A stretch of 64,000 nt of DNA from Rhodobacteraceae bacterium SB2 (GTDB lineage: Bacteria > Pseudomonadota > Alphaproteobacteria > Rhodobacterales > Rhodobacteraceae). Each line of letters begins with the position of its first letter. The stretch's first letter is position 1. The notes beneath the pieces are model-generated. The model had not been told where the DNA came from. It searched no databases and was given only the letters and a program-made list of their open reading frames with translations. A program made the translations under genes and the position numbers. This document shows, one piece after another, positions 55,675 through 63,969 of this stretch. The DNA is taken from the NCBI GenBank assembly GCA_001642945.1, contig LGRT01000037.1:1-64000 (forward strand), written 5' to 3'.

Positions 55675-56528
55675 AGATCCTGGTATCTTTCTGTCATTTC
55701 TGCCGACTGCAGGCTATACGCCCGGTCATGCGTTAAGCTTGGAATTTTTGAGCGCACCCGCCGCGCCTGAGAGAGGTCAATCGTGGCTTGAATAAAGCCC
55801 TGATCTTCACCGCCATCAGCCAAAACCCGCCCCCAAGGGTCTATAATCAAGCTGTGACCGTAACTTTCACTCCCCCCCGGAATAGGCCCTACCGCACACG
55901 GGGCGATGATAAAGCATCCATTTTCAATCGCCCGCGCGCGGTTGAGAACATGCCAATGCGCCTGCCCTGTTTTCTTTACAAACGCGGCCGGCACCGCAAT
56001 CGCCTCTGCCCCTGCTTGCGCCAAATCGCGGAACAGTTTTGGAAACCGCAGATCATAACAGATCGTATGGCCCAACTGCATACCACAGGCGGGCGTCACT
56101 TGAACCGCAGCGCCGGGCGTGACATGCGCGCTTTCCCGATATACTTCTTGTTCCGAAATTTCTACGTCGAACAGATGTATTTTATCATAATGGCTTTGAA
56201 CATTACCTGCGGAGTCAATGATGTAGCCACGGTTTAGTATTTTTGCATCAGGCGCGGTTACAGCGATCGAGCCCAACATAACCCAAACCTGATAGTTTTG
56301 TGCAAAAGCTTGAAACACCCGCAGCATCGGGTGGTCTTTTTCTTGTGCAACGGGGGGCCGCAGCGCGGCGCCTTCGCTGGCCAATCCACCGCAATATTCG
56401 GGCAAAAAAATAAATTCTGCGCCCGCTTTTGCAGCTGCCTCTGCCAGTGGCATCGCCTCCGCAATCGCCTCAGATATCGAGGCTTTGGGATGCGTTTGCA
56501 GACATGCAATATTCAGCGGGCGCAGCAA
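55671..56528 (-). CDS. Carbon-nitrogen hydrolase (nitrilase superfamily amidase)
   Basis: A hydrolase of the nitrilase superfamily, acting on a carbon-nitrogen (amide-type) bond. The catalytic triad is E (FLPEYCGG), K (YDKIHLFDV) and C (GHTICYDLRFP), all conserved. It resembles omega-amidase/Nit2-like and carbamoylputrescine-like branches; such enzymes can hydrolyse 2-oxoglutaramate. The start is TTG 56528: no ATG precedes the normal N-terminus LRPLNIACLQTHPKASI. It is five bases after the 137-residue gene. Its substrate should be a product of the Glx/ligase steps (inference). Confidence 0.85.
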   Translation of the reverse strand: MLRPLNIACLQTHPKASISEAIAEAMPLAEAAAKAGAEFIFLPEYCGGLASEGAALRPPVAQEKDHPMLRVFQAFAQNYQVWVMLGSIAVTAPDAKILNRGYIIDSAGNVQSHYDKIHLFDVEISEQEVYRESAHVTPGAAVQVTPACGMQLGHTICYDLRFPKLFRDLAQAGAEAIAVPAAFVKKTGQAHWHVLNRARAIENGCFIIAPCAVGPIPGGSESYGHSLIIDPWGRVLADGGEDQGFIQATIDLSQARRVRSKIPSLTHDRAYSLQSAEMTERYQDL

Positions 56529-56532
56529 GACC

Positions 56533-56946
56533 TTAAAACTTCATATAGGCTTTGCGCAGATTGGCCAAAGGATGGCGATCAGACATCTGAAACTTCAAGA
56601 GCAATTCGCGTGCAATCATATCCCGATCCTGTTGATTATCCGGCAGATCAATACTGCTGGGGATACGCACCCAGCCATTATTGTTGCGGTCAAACACCGC
56701 CGGCGCGCCCTCTTCATAGCCCATATGAATATCTTCCAGCCAGTTCAGATCATCCCAGCCCATAATTTCCATATATTTGGCTAAATAGGGCGTGATCCGG
56801 CTTTTATCGGGCACCAAGTTCACATCATACCGATAGCCAATATGCTGACCAATTTCTTTTTCGCGTTCGCTTTCCAAACCATCAGCATCATTCAAAAACT
56901 GATTGACGTCTTTGATTTCAGATCCGCGATATTGTGTTCCAGCCAT
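56533..56946 (-). CDS. Conserved hypothetical protein (137 aa) of the glx operon
   Basis: A 137-residue acidic soluble protein with a strong AGGAGG site before the ATG. Visible blocks are GSEIKDVNQFLNDADGL, IGYRYDVNLVPDKSRITPYL and MGWDDLNWLEDIHMGYEEG. I recognise no domain and no metal or cofactor motif. Its place between glxD and the nitrilase suggests an accessory subunit for the amidotransferase or ligase complex. It is not SoxD, the small subunit of N-methylglutamate dehydrogenase or sarcosine oxidase, as it lacks that protein's zinc cysteines. Confidence 0.75.
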   Translation of the reverse strand: MAGTQYRGSEIKDVNQFLNDADGLESEREKEIGQHIGYRYDVNLVPDKSRITPYLAKYMEIMGWDDLNWLEDIHMGYEEGAPAVFDRNNNGWVRIPSSIDLPDNQQDRDMIARELLLKFQMSDRHPLANLRKAYMKF

Positions 56947-56958
56947 TGTAACTCCTCC

Positions 56959-58323
56959 TTAGAGATGGTGGTAATCTTCGACGCCCACAGTGTGGTTCGT
57001 GCCAGCTAAAGGAACGCCTGCCATGGCAGAGGCTTCCATCGTCAACGCGGCCAGATCCTCAGGCTCAAGGCTATGCAGATTGGTTTTGCCGCAGGCGCGG
57101 GCAAAAAGCTGCGCTTCGATCGTCAGCGTGTGCAAAAAGTTATACACGCGCTCGGCAGCTTCATCCGGATCAAGACGGGTGCGCAGCGCGGGATCTTGCG
57201 TCGCCACGCCAACAGGGCAGCGCCCGGTATGGCAGTGGTAGCAATATCCGGGCTCTGCACCGATTTCTTCGGGATAATTGGCTTCCGGGATATCCTTGTT
57301 GCAATTCAAGGCCATCATCGCGGAATGCCCGATGGCGATCGCATCTGCGCCCAGCGCAATGGCTTTCGCAACATCGGCACCGTTTCTGATGCCGCCTGCA
57401 TAAATCAAGCTGATTTCGCCGCGTTTGCCAAGATCATCGATGGCTTTGCGCGCCTGACGGATCGCGGCCATTCCGGGCACCCCTGTGTCTTCGGTCGCCA
57501 AATGCGGCCCGGCGCCTGTGCCGCCTTCCATCCCATCGATGTAAATCGAGTCTGGATCGCATTTCACCGCCATACGAACATCATCATAAACCCGCGCCGC
57601 ACCCAGTTTTAACTGGATTGGAATTTGCCAATCTGTGGCTTCGCGGATCTCTTGAATCTTAAGCGCCAGATCATCAGGGCCTAGCCAATCAGGGTGGCGC
57701 GCGGGTGAACGTTGGTCAATGCCTGCGGGCAATGAGCGCATTTCAGCCACCTGATCGGTCACTTTTTGCCCCATCAAATGCCCACCAAGGCCCACTTTAC
57801 AGCCCTGTCCGATAAAAAACTCGCAGCCATCCGCCAAGACCAAGTGGTTTGGGTTGAACCCGTAGCGCGATTGAATGCACTGATAAAACCATTTTGAGCT
57901 ATAGCGGCGCTCATCCGGGATCATCCCCCCTTCACCCGAGCAAGTTGCGGTACCCGCCATTGTGGCGCCCCGCGCCAGCGCGGTTTTCGCCTCATAGCTC
58001 AGCGCCCCAAAGCTCATCCCTGTGATATAGATTGGAATATCCAGCTCAAGCGGACGCTTTGCGCGGGGACCAATCACCGTTTTGGTTTCACATTTTTCGC
58101 GATACCCTTCGATCACGAACCGCGTCAACGTGCCCGGCAAGAAGGTTAGATCATCCCAGTGGGGAATTTTCTTGAACAAAGAGAAGCCGCGCATCCGATA
58201 GCGTCCAAGCTCGGATTTGATATGGATGTCATCCATCACACGGGGTGGGAATACAAAGCTGTCACCGATGCGGTTTACATCACGATCCAGCGCTTTCTTT
58301 CTTGGCATATCACCGTCAGCCAT
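56959..58323 (-). CDS. glxD: Glutamate-synthase-like protein GlxD / MgsC
   Basis: A stand-alone FMN/iron-sulfur glutamate-synthase large-subunit domain of 454 residues. The barrel has PIYITGMSFGALSYEAKTAL, LKLGAARVYDDVR, DGMEGGTGAGPHLATEDTG and GADAIAIGHSAMMAL. The three cysteines of the 3Fe-4S cluster are in CYHCHTGRCPVG. With GlxB and GlxC it makes a split amidotransferase/synthase; in methylamine users the equivalent is N-methylglutamate synthase subunit C. The ATG follows AAGGATAATACCT. Which amide is the donor cannot be seen. Confidence 0.88.
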   Translation of the reverse strand: MADGDMPRKKALDRDVNRIGDSFVFPPRVMDDIHIKSELGRYRMRGFSLFKKIPHWDDLTFLPGTLTRFVIEGYREKCETKTVIGPRAKRPLELDIPIYITGMSFGALSYEAKTALARGATMAGTATCSGEGGMIPDERRYSSKWFYQCIQSRYGFNPNHLVLADGCEFFIGQGCKVGLGGHLMGQKVTDQVAEMRSLPAGIDQRSPARHPDWLGPDDLALKIQEIREATDWQIPIQLKLGAARVYDDVRMAVKCDPDSIYIDGMEGGTGAGPHLATEDTGVPGMAAIRQARKAIDDLGKRGEISLIYAGGIRNGADVAKAIALGADAIAIGHSAMMALNCNKDIPEANYPEEIGAEPGYCYHCHTGRCPVGVATQDPALRTRLDPDEAAERVYNFLHTLTIEAQLFARACGKTNLHSLEPEDLAALTMEASAMAGVPLAGTNHTVGVEDYHHL

Positions 58324-58345
58324 AGGTATTATCCTTTCCTTAGAC

Positions 58346-59215
58346 TTACAGAATTATTTTCTTTTCATTGGGTTCAAGATTGTCGTAGTTCCAAAGCTGT
58401 TTCCCAGCGACAATCTTTGTAAAATGGTCAACACCCTTATCGGGCATCATGCCATATTGGGTCAGCTTTGCAGTGAGCCAGTCGCGATCAAGGTCAGTCA
58501 ATTCCGCCTCGATTGCATCCACTCCAAGCGATTGAATCTTACCGCCCACAAAAATGGTGCCGTCATACATTGAATCGCCAAGGTTTTTACCCGCATTTCC
58601 ACACACAACCATCCGACCGCGTTGCATCATAAAGCCCGATAAAGCCCCCGTGTCACCACCGACAAGTATCGTACCGCCTTTTTGGTCAATACCTGTCCGA
58701 GAGCCAACCGACCCCCGACAGACCAGATCCCCGCCGCGGATCGCAGCGCCAAAGGTCGAACCGGCGTTTTTTTCAATGACAATCGTTCCAGCCATCATAT
58801 TTTCGCCGCAAGACCAGCCCACGCGCCCGTTGATGCGCACATTCGGACCATCGATCAACCCAACACCAAAATAGCCCAACGAGCCCTCAATAATTAAATT
58901 CAACCGGCTTAGGATCCCCACGCCCAGCGAATGCTTTCCACGCGGATTTTTCAGCACAATCGTGCCATAGCCTTCGGCCATGAGGGCCCGAATTTTGGAA
59001 TTCACCTCGGTGGTGGTCATTTCATCTGTATCAAGTTCGGTGCGCTTATTGTAATCGACTTCGGGCGCCCAAGGGTATGTGAAGCGCTCTTCCGCATCCG
59101 GATCAAACTCAATGTAAAGCGATTTTCCCGTCAGTGCCTCGGTGCGCATTCCAAGCGCGGTCACCCGCTCTTCCTGACTCATTTGCTTTAGTTCAGTATC
59201 GCTTAGGCTTGCCAT
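58346..59215 (-). CDS. glxC: GltB C-terminal (GXGXG) domain protein GlxC / MgsB
   Basis: A 289-residue right-handed beta-helix protein, the third part of the split glutamate-synthase-like complex. Repeated G-x-G-x-G turns are visible (VGILSRLNLIIEGSLGYFGV, VCRGSVGSRTGIDQKGGTI). The N-terminal 70 residues before the repeat domain are longer than I expect in GlxC/MgsB proteins and could mediate interaction. It overlaps the glxB stop by 13 bases; GAGGAGGT precedes the ATG. Confidence 0.86.
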   Translation of the reverse strand: MASLSDTELKQMSQEERVTALGMRTEALTGKSLYIEFDPDAEERFTYPWAPEVDYNKRTELDTDEMTTTEVNSKIRALMAEGYGTIVLKNPRGKHSLGVGILSRLNLIIEGSLGYFGVGLIDGPNVRINGRVGWSCGENMMAGTIVIEKNAGSTFGAAIRGGDLVCRGSVGSRTGIDQKGGTILVGGDTGALSGFMMQRGRMVVCGNAGKNLGDSMYDGTIFVGGKIQSLGVDAIEAELTDLDRDWLTAKLTQYGMMPDKGVDHFTKIVAGKQLWNYDNLEPNEKKIIL

Positions 59216-60138
59216 ACGCGTACCTCCTCATCATAGGGATCGTAAGTGTCAATTTCTTGGGGAAGAATGGCCCGAATAGCGACCTCTTCTGATGCCATAG
59301 CGATCAAATCATCGCTTTCGTAAAGCACCAATGGCTTTGCAGCCATCGTATCTTTGGCCATGCCCAGTTGATCTTTGGTAGCGACCAAATAGGTAAAGAC
59401 GCCGTCAATTTCTTCGATTGAATTGCGCAATGATTGCTCAAGCGTTACGCCATTTGCTAAATTGTTCGCAGTGTAAACAGCCAAAAGTTCGCTGTCACAA
59501 TTTGACATAAAGCGATGGCCTTTGCGCTCCATCTGGCGGCGCATAATCCAATAATTTGTGATTTGTCCGTTATGTACAACGCTCACGTCATTATAGGGAA
59601 AGGCCCAATAGGGGTGCGCGGAGCGAATATCCACATCCGACTCGGTTGCCATCCGCGTATGGCCAATGCCATGCGTTCCGTTAAATTCATTCAGACCATA
59701 AAGCCCGGCCACATCTGACGCATCGCCCAAATCTTTGATCAGCTCTAGGCCATTTCCAAGCGATAAAATTTCAACGCCATCGGTTTCTTCAATATGCTCG
59801 GCCAGTGCGGTGGTATCCCCCTCATGGGAAATCAGATAGCGCAGAGCATATTCGGTTGCGTGCTCTTTCGTTTTCACCGTCACGCCATGCTCTTGCATGA
59901 TCGCTTCCACCTCCGTGATGCGATCCGCCAAAACCTGATGAATGCCACGGCCTTTGGCCATATCTTCGGCTTCCGCCACTTTCAAACGAAGCACATAATC
60001 GCCTTCGGTTGGCTCGCCATAGACAGCGTAGCCCGTCGAATCCGGCCCGCGATGCTTGAGGGCCTGCAACATTGCTGTCATCTCCCCCCCCACATTCGAG
60101 CTTTTGCCCTTATGAATTAATCCTGCGATACCACACAT
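59203..60138 (-). CDS. glxB: Class II glutamine amidotransferase GlxB / MgsA
   Basis: A 311-residue Ntn amidotransferase that frees ammonia or an amine from an amide donor for the GlxD barrel. ATG 60138 makes the nucleophilic Cys2 (MCGIAGLIHKGK); a further six residues from an upstream codon would spoil this. HRGPDSTGYAVY, GHTRMATES, VVHNGQITNYW and MSNCDSELLAVYT are the class II signatures. GGAGGTGGG precedes the start. A middle insertion of about 100 residues, before GHTRMATES, is longer than in PurF. The donor may be a glutamine or a gamma-glutamylamide. Confidence 0.88.
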   Translation of the reverse strand: MCGIAGLIHKGKSSNVGGEMTAMLQALKHRGPDSTGYAVYGEPTEGDYVLRLKVAEAEDMAKGRGIHQVLADRITEVEAIMQEHGVTVKTKEHATEYALRYLISHEGDTTALAEHIEETDGVEILSLGNGLELIKDLGDASDVAGLYGLNEFNGTHGIGHTRMATESDVDIRSAHPYWAFPYNDVSVVHNGQITNYWIMRRQMERKGHRFMSNCDSELLAVYTANNLANGVTLEQSLRNSIEEIDGVFTYLVATKDQLGMAKDTMAAKPLVLYESDDLIAMASEEVAIRAILPQEIDTYDPYDEEVRVWQA

Positions 60139-60214
60139 ATTACATCCCACCTCCATCGGGTTGCGTCAGAAGTTTGGCGGGGTTAGCCCGCCGCATTACA
60201 ATTTTGGAAATGCC

Positions 60215-61693
60215 TTATGGCAAGCACTCCATATACATCTCATTGTCCCAATCGGTTGACGTGGACATGAAGCGGGCCCATTCGTCATATTTATATTCAT
60301 GGTACAAACGATACATTTCGCCCGGCATGCCGCGGCGCACCACTTCGCTTTGCTCGAGATAGCTAAGCGCCTCACCCAAAGACATTGGCAATTTCTTGAC
60401 TTCTTTGCCCTCTTTGATCGCCTCATAAATATTGCGCTCTTCAGGCTCGCCCGGGCTGATGCTGTTATCAATCCCATCATCCATTGCGGCCAGTAATGTT
60501 GTGCCCATCAAATACGGGTTGACCATTGAATCCACCGAGCGATATTCGAACCGGCCCGGCGCCGAGACGCGCAAGCCCGTGGTCCGGTTTTGGAAGCCCC
60601 AATCGGCAAATACCGGCGCCCAAAAGCCCGTATCCCACAAGCGGCGGTAAGAATTCACCGTCGAACAGCCAATCGCGGTCAACGCTTGCAGGTTTTTCAC
60701 CACGCCGCCAATCGCAACCAGCCCTTCGGCGCCCGGCATTTGCGGATCATCATCATCGGGCATAAACGTGTTGCTGCCGCCCTTTACATACATGTAATTA
60801 TCACGCATGCCCGGCAGGTTATCCGGATCATTTCCGCATTTGACAAACTGATCTTCGCCGCCCCGCCAGAGCGACATGTTATGGTGGCACCCAGAGGCTG
60901 ACACGCCCATGAACGGTTTCGTCATGAAGCATGCAAAAATACCATGCTCGCGCGCCACTTGCGCGCAGATCTGACGGTAAGTTGTCAGACGGTCGGCATT
61001 GCGCAGCACATCATCAAACATCCAGTTTAATTCAAGCTGACCAGGCGCATCTTCATGATCGCCCTGAATCATATCCAAACCCATTTTACGAGTGTATTCC
61101 ATAACCTTCATGGTCACGGGGCGCAGGCTTTCAAATTGATCAATGTGATAGCAATAAGGTTTTGAAAATCCGTCTTTTGGCTTGCCATTCTCGTCAAATT
61201 TCAGCCACATCATTTCGGGCTCGGTGCCGATGCGCAGCTGGCGCCCATGCTTGGCCTTAAATTCTTCATGCATGCGGCGCAGATTGCCCCGAGAGTCTGC
61301 GGTCAAATAAGCGCCAGGATCCACTTTCTCTTCGCGGTTGCGAAACAAAGTGCAATAAAACCGTCCAATTTCCGGTGCCCAAGGCAATTGCATAAACGTC
61401 TCAGGCTCGGGAATACCAACCAATTCCGCAGCCTCGGGGCCATATCCCATATAATTTCCCGCGCGATCCGTGAACAAGTTGACGGTTGCGCCATAAACCA
61501 GCTGAAAGCCTTTTTTAGCAACGGTTTCCCAATGATCTGAGGGAATGCCTTTGCCCATAATTTTTCCGGTTACAGAGACAAACTGAAGATACAGATATTC
61601 GATGCCGAGGGAATCGATCATCTTACGCACTTCTTTGATCTTCGCATCGCGCCCAGGCGCTTCCACAAAACGTTCAAGGTCCATTTCGGCCAC
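60215..61693 (-). CDS. Glutamine-synthetase-like ligase (type III / GmaS-like)
   Basis: An ATP-dependent ligase joining an amine or ammonia to glutamate's gamma-carboxyl. All catalytic parts of the GS fold are kept: E158/E160 (TEPE), E214 and E221 (HEDAPGQLE), H270/H271 (GCHHNMSL), NSYRR at 347-351, N369-R370, and R381/R385 (RFEYRS). The chain is 492 residues, about 50 longer than GmaS or GlnT. Next to glxBCD it looks like gamma-glutamylmethylamide synthetase, but another amine is possible. The start is GTG 61693 with GGGGAG. Clearly a ligase of this fold; substrate not proven. Confidence 0.85.
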   Translation of the reverse strand: MAEMDLERFVEAPGRDAKIKEVRKMIDSLGIEYLYLQFVSVTGKIMGKGIPSDHWETVAKKGFQLVYGATVNLFTDRAGNYMGYGPEAAELVGIPEPETFMQLPWAPEIGRFYCTLFRNREEKVDPGAYLTADSRGNLRRMHEEFKAKHGRQLRIGTEPEMMWLKFDENGKPKDGFSKPYCYHIDQFESLRPVTMKVMEYTRKMGLDMIQGDHEDAPGQLELNWMFDDVLRNADRLTTYRQICAQVAREHGIFACFMTKPFMGVSASGCHHNMSLWRGGEDQFVKCGNDPDNLPGMRDNYMYVKGGSNTFMPDDDDPQMPGAEGLVAIGGVVKNLQALTAIGCSTVNSYRRLWDTGFWAPVFADWGFQNRTTGLRVSAPGRFEYRSVDSMVNPYLMGTTLLAAMDDGIDNSISPGEPEERNIYEAIKEGKEVKKLPMSLGEALSYLEQSEVVRRGMPGEMYRLYHEYKYDEWARFMSTSTDWDNEMYMECLP

Positions 61694-61758
61694 TTTAATT
61701 CTCCCCTTTTATATCTTTATTTTTTTGCCTTTTTTTATATTTTTAATTTCACTAGCCA

Positions 61759-63102
61759 CTAACTCCAAGGATATGGGCTGTTTGATACTGGGTGCAGATT
61801 TCCTTTTTCGAAACGGTCAAAGCGGAAAGGCTCTAACAAGCTCTGCTTTTCGCCAAGCACTTCATCGGCGATCAAATGTCCGACGCCCAGCATTTTCCAC
61901 CCATGATTACTATCCGCAATCAGCGTGGCATTCTCATGAAAATGGTCAAAAACCGGAAAGCTATCGGCGGTGAAACAGCCGATGCCACCGGATGCTTCAC
62001 GGTGATATTTACCCATCATGCCTTCAAAGCGCTGATGGCAATGCGCCAAGGCCGAGACCCACATATGAGCAAAACCGTCAGAGGCCACAAATTCAGGAGA
62101 CGAGGGGCCGTAAGGGTCAATTGCAACCCGCTCAACCGGCGTATCCACTTTATAGGGCGAGGCGCCCCCTTGAATACCGTTAAAATGCCAATCAGGTTTG
62201 TAATAAATGCCCCACAGATCTTCGGTAATTACGCTGCCATCCACGCAAGAGTGCAGCGGGGCATCGGTATCGACATGTATCACCGGTGGTATTTTGCCAT
62301 CATTGGTTTGCAGCACCTCAGGCGGCAATTGCAAAACGCCTTCTTCAAGTTGCCAGAATCGCCACATATCGATGTCGTGATGCATCTTTCCCGTTAAATC
62401 TTTTAGGCTGATCTTTTTGGGCATGCCCAGCATATCCCAGAAATCTCGGGCCCAGGGACCGGGCGCCACAACCACATGCGCGCAAGATAGCGTGCCATGG
62501 GATGTCTCAACAGATTTGATGCTAGAACTGGCGCTTTCGCTTGTCAGACCCTTCACCTCGACACCAGAGATAATCCGAACCCCGCGCTCTTCGACCTTCT
62601 TGGCCAGCCCGTACATCGATTTGGTGTTGTTCGAATACCCCCCCCGCTTCTCATGCAGGACCGAGGTAATACCTTGCGCCTGCCAATCGCTAAACATGGA
62701 TTTCATGTAAGAATCGCAAGCATCCGCACCCTCGATAAACTCGCTTTCATAACCGATTGCTCGCTGTTGCTCATAAATCGAGGTCACGTCTTCACGCATC
62801 GATTCGCAAGAAATCTGCATATAGCCCACAGGATGATAGCTGAGGCCGGCCGGATCGCTTTCCCAAACATCCACGGAATGCGCCATAAGTTCCCGCATCG
62901 CAGGTTGAAAATAATTATTGCGTACCACGCCGCAGGCAATTCCCGACGCTCCGGACGCAATCCCCGATTTGTCCAAAACAACAACGCGGCCCTCAACATC
63001 TTGACCCTGAGCGATCAAACGGTCCGCCAAGCGCCAGGCTGTGGATAACCCATGAATGCCCGCGCCAATGATGAGGTAGTCTACATGTGTGGGGAACGCC
63101 AT
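61759..63102 (-). CDS. FAD-dependent amine oxidoreductase (DAO/sarcosine-oxidase-like)
   Basis: A 447-residue flavoenzyme of the D-amino-acid/sarcosine-oxidase superfamily. The FAD fold starts DYLIIGAGIHGLSTAW; SGASGIACGVVRNNYFQPAM resembles the flavin-proximal loop of SoxB; VVAPGPWARDFWDMLG follows. Unlike heterotetrameric sarcosine oxidase or N-methylglutamate dehydrogenase, the SoxD, SoxA and SoxG partners are missing from the cluster. It could oxidise an N-methyl amino acid to formaldehyde, or another secondary amine. First gene of the operon, divergent from a GntR gene; GGGAGATGGGTG before the ATG. Confidence 0.85.
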   Translation of the reverse strand: MAFPTHVDYLIIGAGIHGLSTAWRLADRLIAQGQDVEGRVVVLDKSGIASGASGIACGVVRNNYFQPAMRELMAHSVDVWESDPAGLSYHPVGYMQISCESMREDVTSIYEQQRAIGYESEFIEGADACDSYMKSMFSDWQAQGITSVLHEKRGGYSNNTKSMYGLAKKVEERGVRIISGVEVKGLTSESASSSIKSVETSHGTLSCAHVVVAPGPWARDFWDMLGMPKKISLKDLTGKMHHDIDMWRFWQLEEGVLQLPPEVLQTNDGKIPPVIHVDTDAPLHSCVDGSVITEDLWGIYYKPDWHFNGIQGGASPYKVDTPVERVAIDPYGPSSPEFVASDGFAHMWVSALAHCHQRFEGMMGKYHREASGGIGCFTADSFPVFDHFHENATLIADSNHGWKMLGVGHLIADEVLGEKQSLLEPFRFDRFEKGNLHPVSNSPYPWS

Positions 63103-63234
63103 TCACCCATCTCCCTAAAAGTGTTCCAACTGCTTTGCCTTCGTTATGCGGCAGCTTTTCCGCCCAGACGTAAGTCGAGCTTGATAAAAGCAAACCAAAA
63201 GTCAACCTATTTCGTACCACTTGCTGAAAGTTAC

Positions 63235-63270
63235 TTGACATTACCTATTATTGGTACAAAATTGGACCAA
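63235..63270 (+). promoter_or_regulatory. Promoter and tandem operator of the GntR gene
   Basis: TTGACA (63235-63240) with CAAAAT (63257-63262) after 16 bases may be the promoter. Two repeats TTGGTACAA (63251-63259) and TTGGACCAA (63262-63270), the second a palindrome, with an 11-base period, cover the -10 and start region. A regulator bound there would repress its own gene, and possibly the divergent operon. Confidence 0.5.
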
Positions 63271-63282
63271 AAAAGGGATCTA

Positions 63283-63969
63283 ATGCAGGTGAAGAAGAAA
63301 AAAATGAATGCGGCTGATCTGGCCAGCATATTGCGTGGGGAAATCATTCAAGGCGTTATTGCCCAGCATGAAAAACTTCCCGCCGAGCGCGAGATGGCCG
63401 AAACTTATGGCGTGTCGCGCGGCACCGTGCGCGAAGCTCTGATCAAATTGATGGACACAGATCTGGTTGATATCAAAAGAGGCAGCGGCACTTATGTAAC
63501 ATTTGAGGCGCCGCCTCCCCAGCCCAGCGTCATCCAAACGGCGAATCCGCTTGAACTGATTGATGCCCGCTTTGCCCTAGAACCGCATATTTGCCGCTTG
63601 GCTGTTCTGCATGGTCGCCGTGCTGACTTTGATCGTTTGGGGCAATTATGCACAAAAATGGAGGCCAGCGTTGACAACGCCGCCGCCTTCGCAGAAGCCG
63701 ATACAGAGTTTCACCGCGCCTTAGTCGAATGCACTGGCAACGTTCTTTTAATCTGGATCATGGATCAGATCACATCAGTGCGCGGTCAAAGCGATTGGAC
63801 AAGAATGCGCAGTTTGACGTTGAACACTGCCATTATACAGCAATATAACGCGCAACACAGGCGCATCTTAAACGCGCTTTACAGCCGTGAGCCTGAAGCT
63901 GCCGCAAGCAATATGAAAGAACATCTTGAAACGGCGCGCCTATCCCTAACGCGGGCTGCCGCGGCATAG
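63283..63969 (+). CDS. GntR/FadR-family regulator of the glx operon
   Basis: A 228-residue regulator with a winged-helix head (LPAEREMAETYGVSRGTVRE, then ALIKLMDTDLVDIKRGSGTY) and an FCD domain with conserved acid/histidine residues (DTEFHRALVECTGN). It is divergent from the FAD oxidoreductase gene, so it most likely controls the nine-gene operon in response to its substrate. AAAAGGGA lies before ATG 63283; a start at 63052 would overlap the divergent operon and its leader and has no family support. The ligand is unknown. Confidence 0.85.
   Translation: MQVKKKKMNAADLASILRGEIIQGVIAQHEKLPAEREMAETYGVSRGTVREALIKLMDTDLVDIKRGSGTYVTFEAPPPQPSVIQTANPLELIDARFALEPHICRLAVLHGRRADFDRLGQLCTKMEASVDNAAAFAEADTEFHRALVECTGNVLLIWIMDQITSVRGQSDWTRMRSLTLNTAIIQQYNAQHRRILNALYSREPEAAASNMKEHLETARLSLTRAAAA

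Noticed and set aside
56533-56946. SoxD-like subunit of a heterotetrameric oxidase
   Set aside because: Length is larger and the characteristic zinc-binding Cys/His residues are missing.
63052-63282. Upstream extension of the GntR gene (77 codons)
   Set aside because: It overlaps the divergent operon start and crosses the promoter and operator; the family N-terminus and ribosome-binding site favour 63283.
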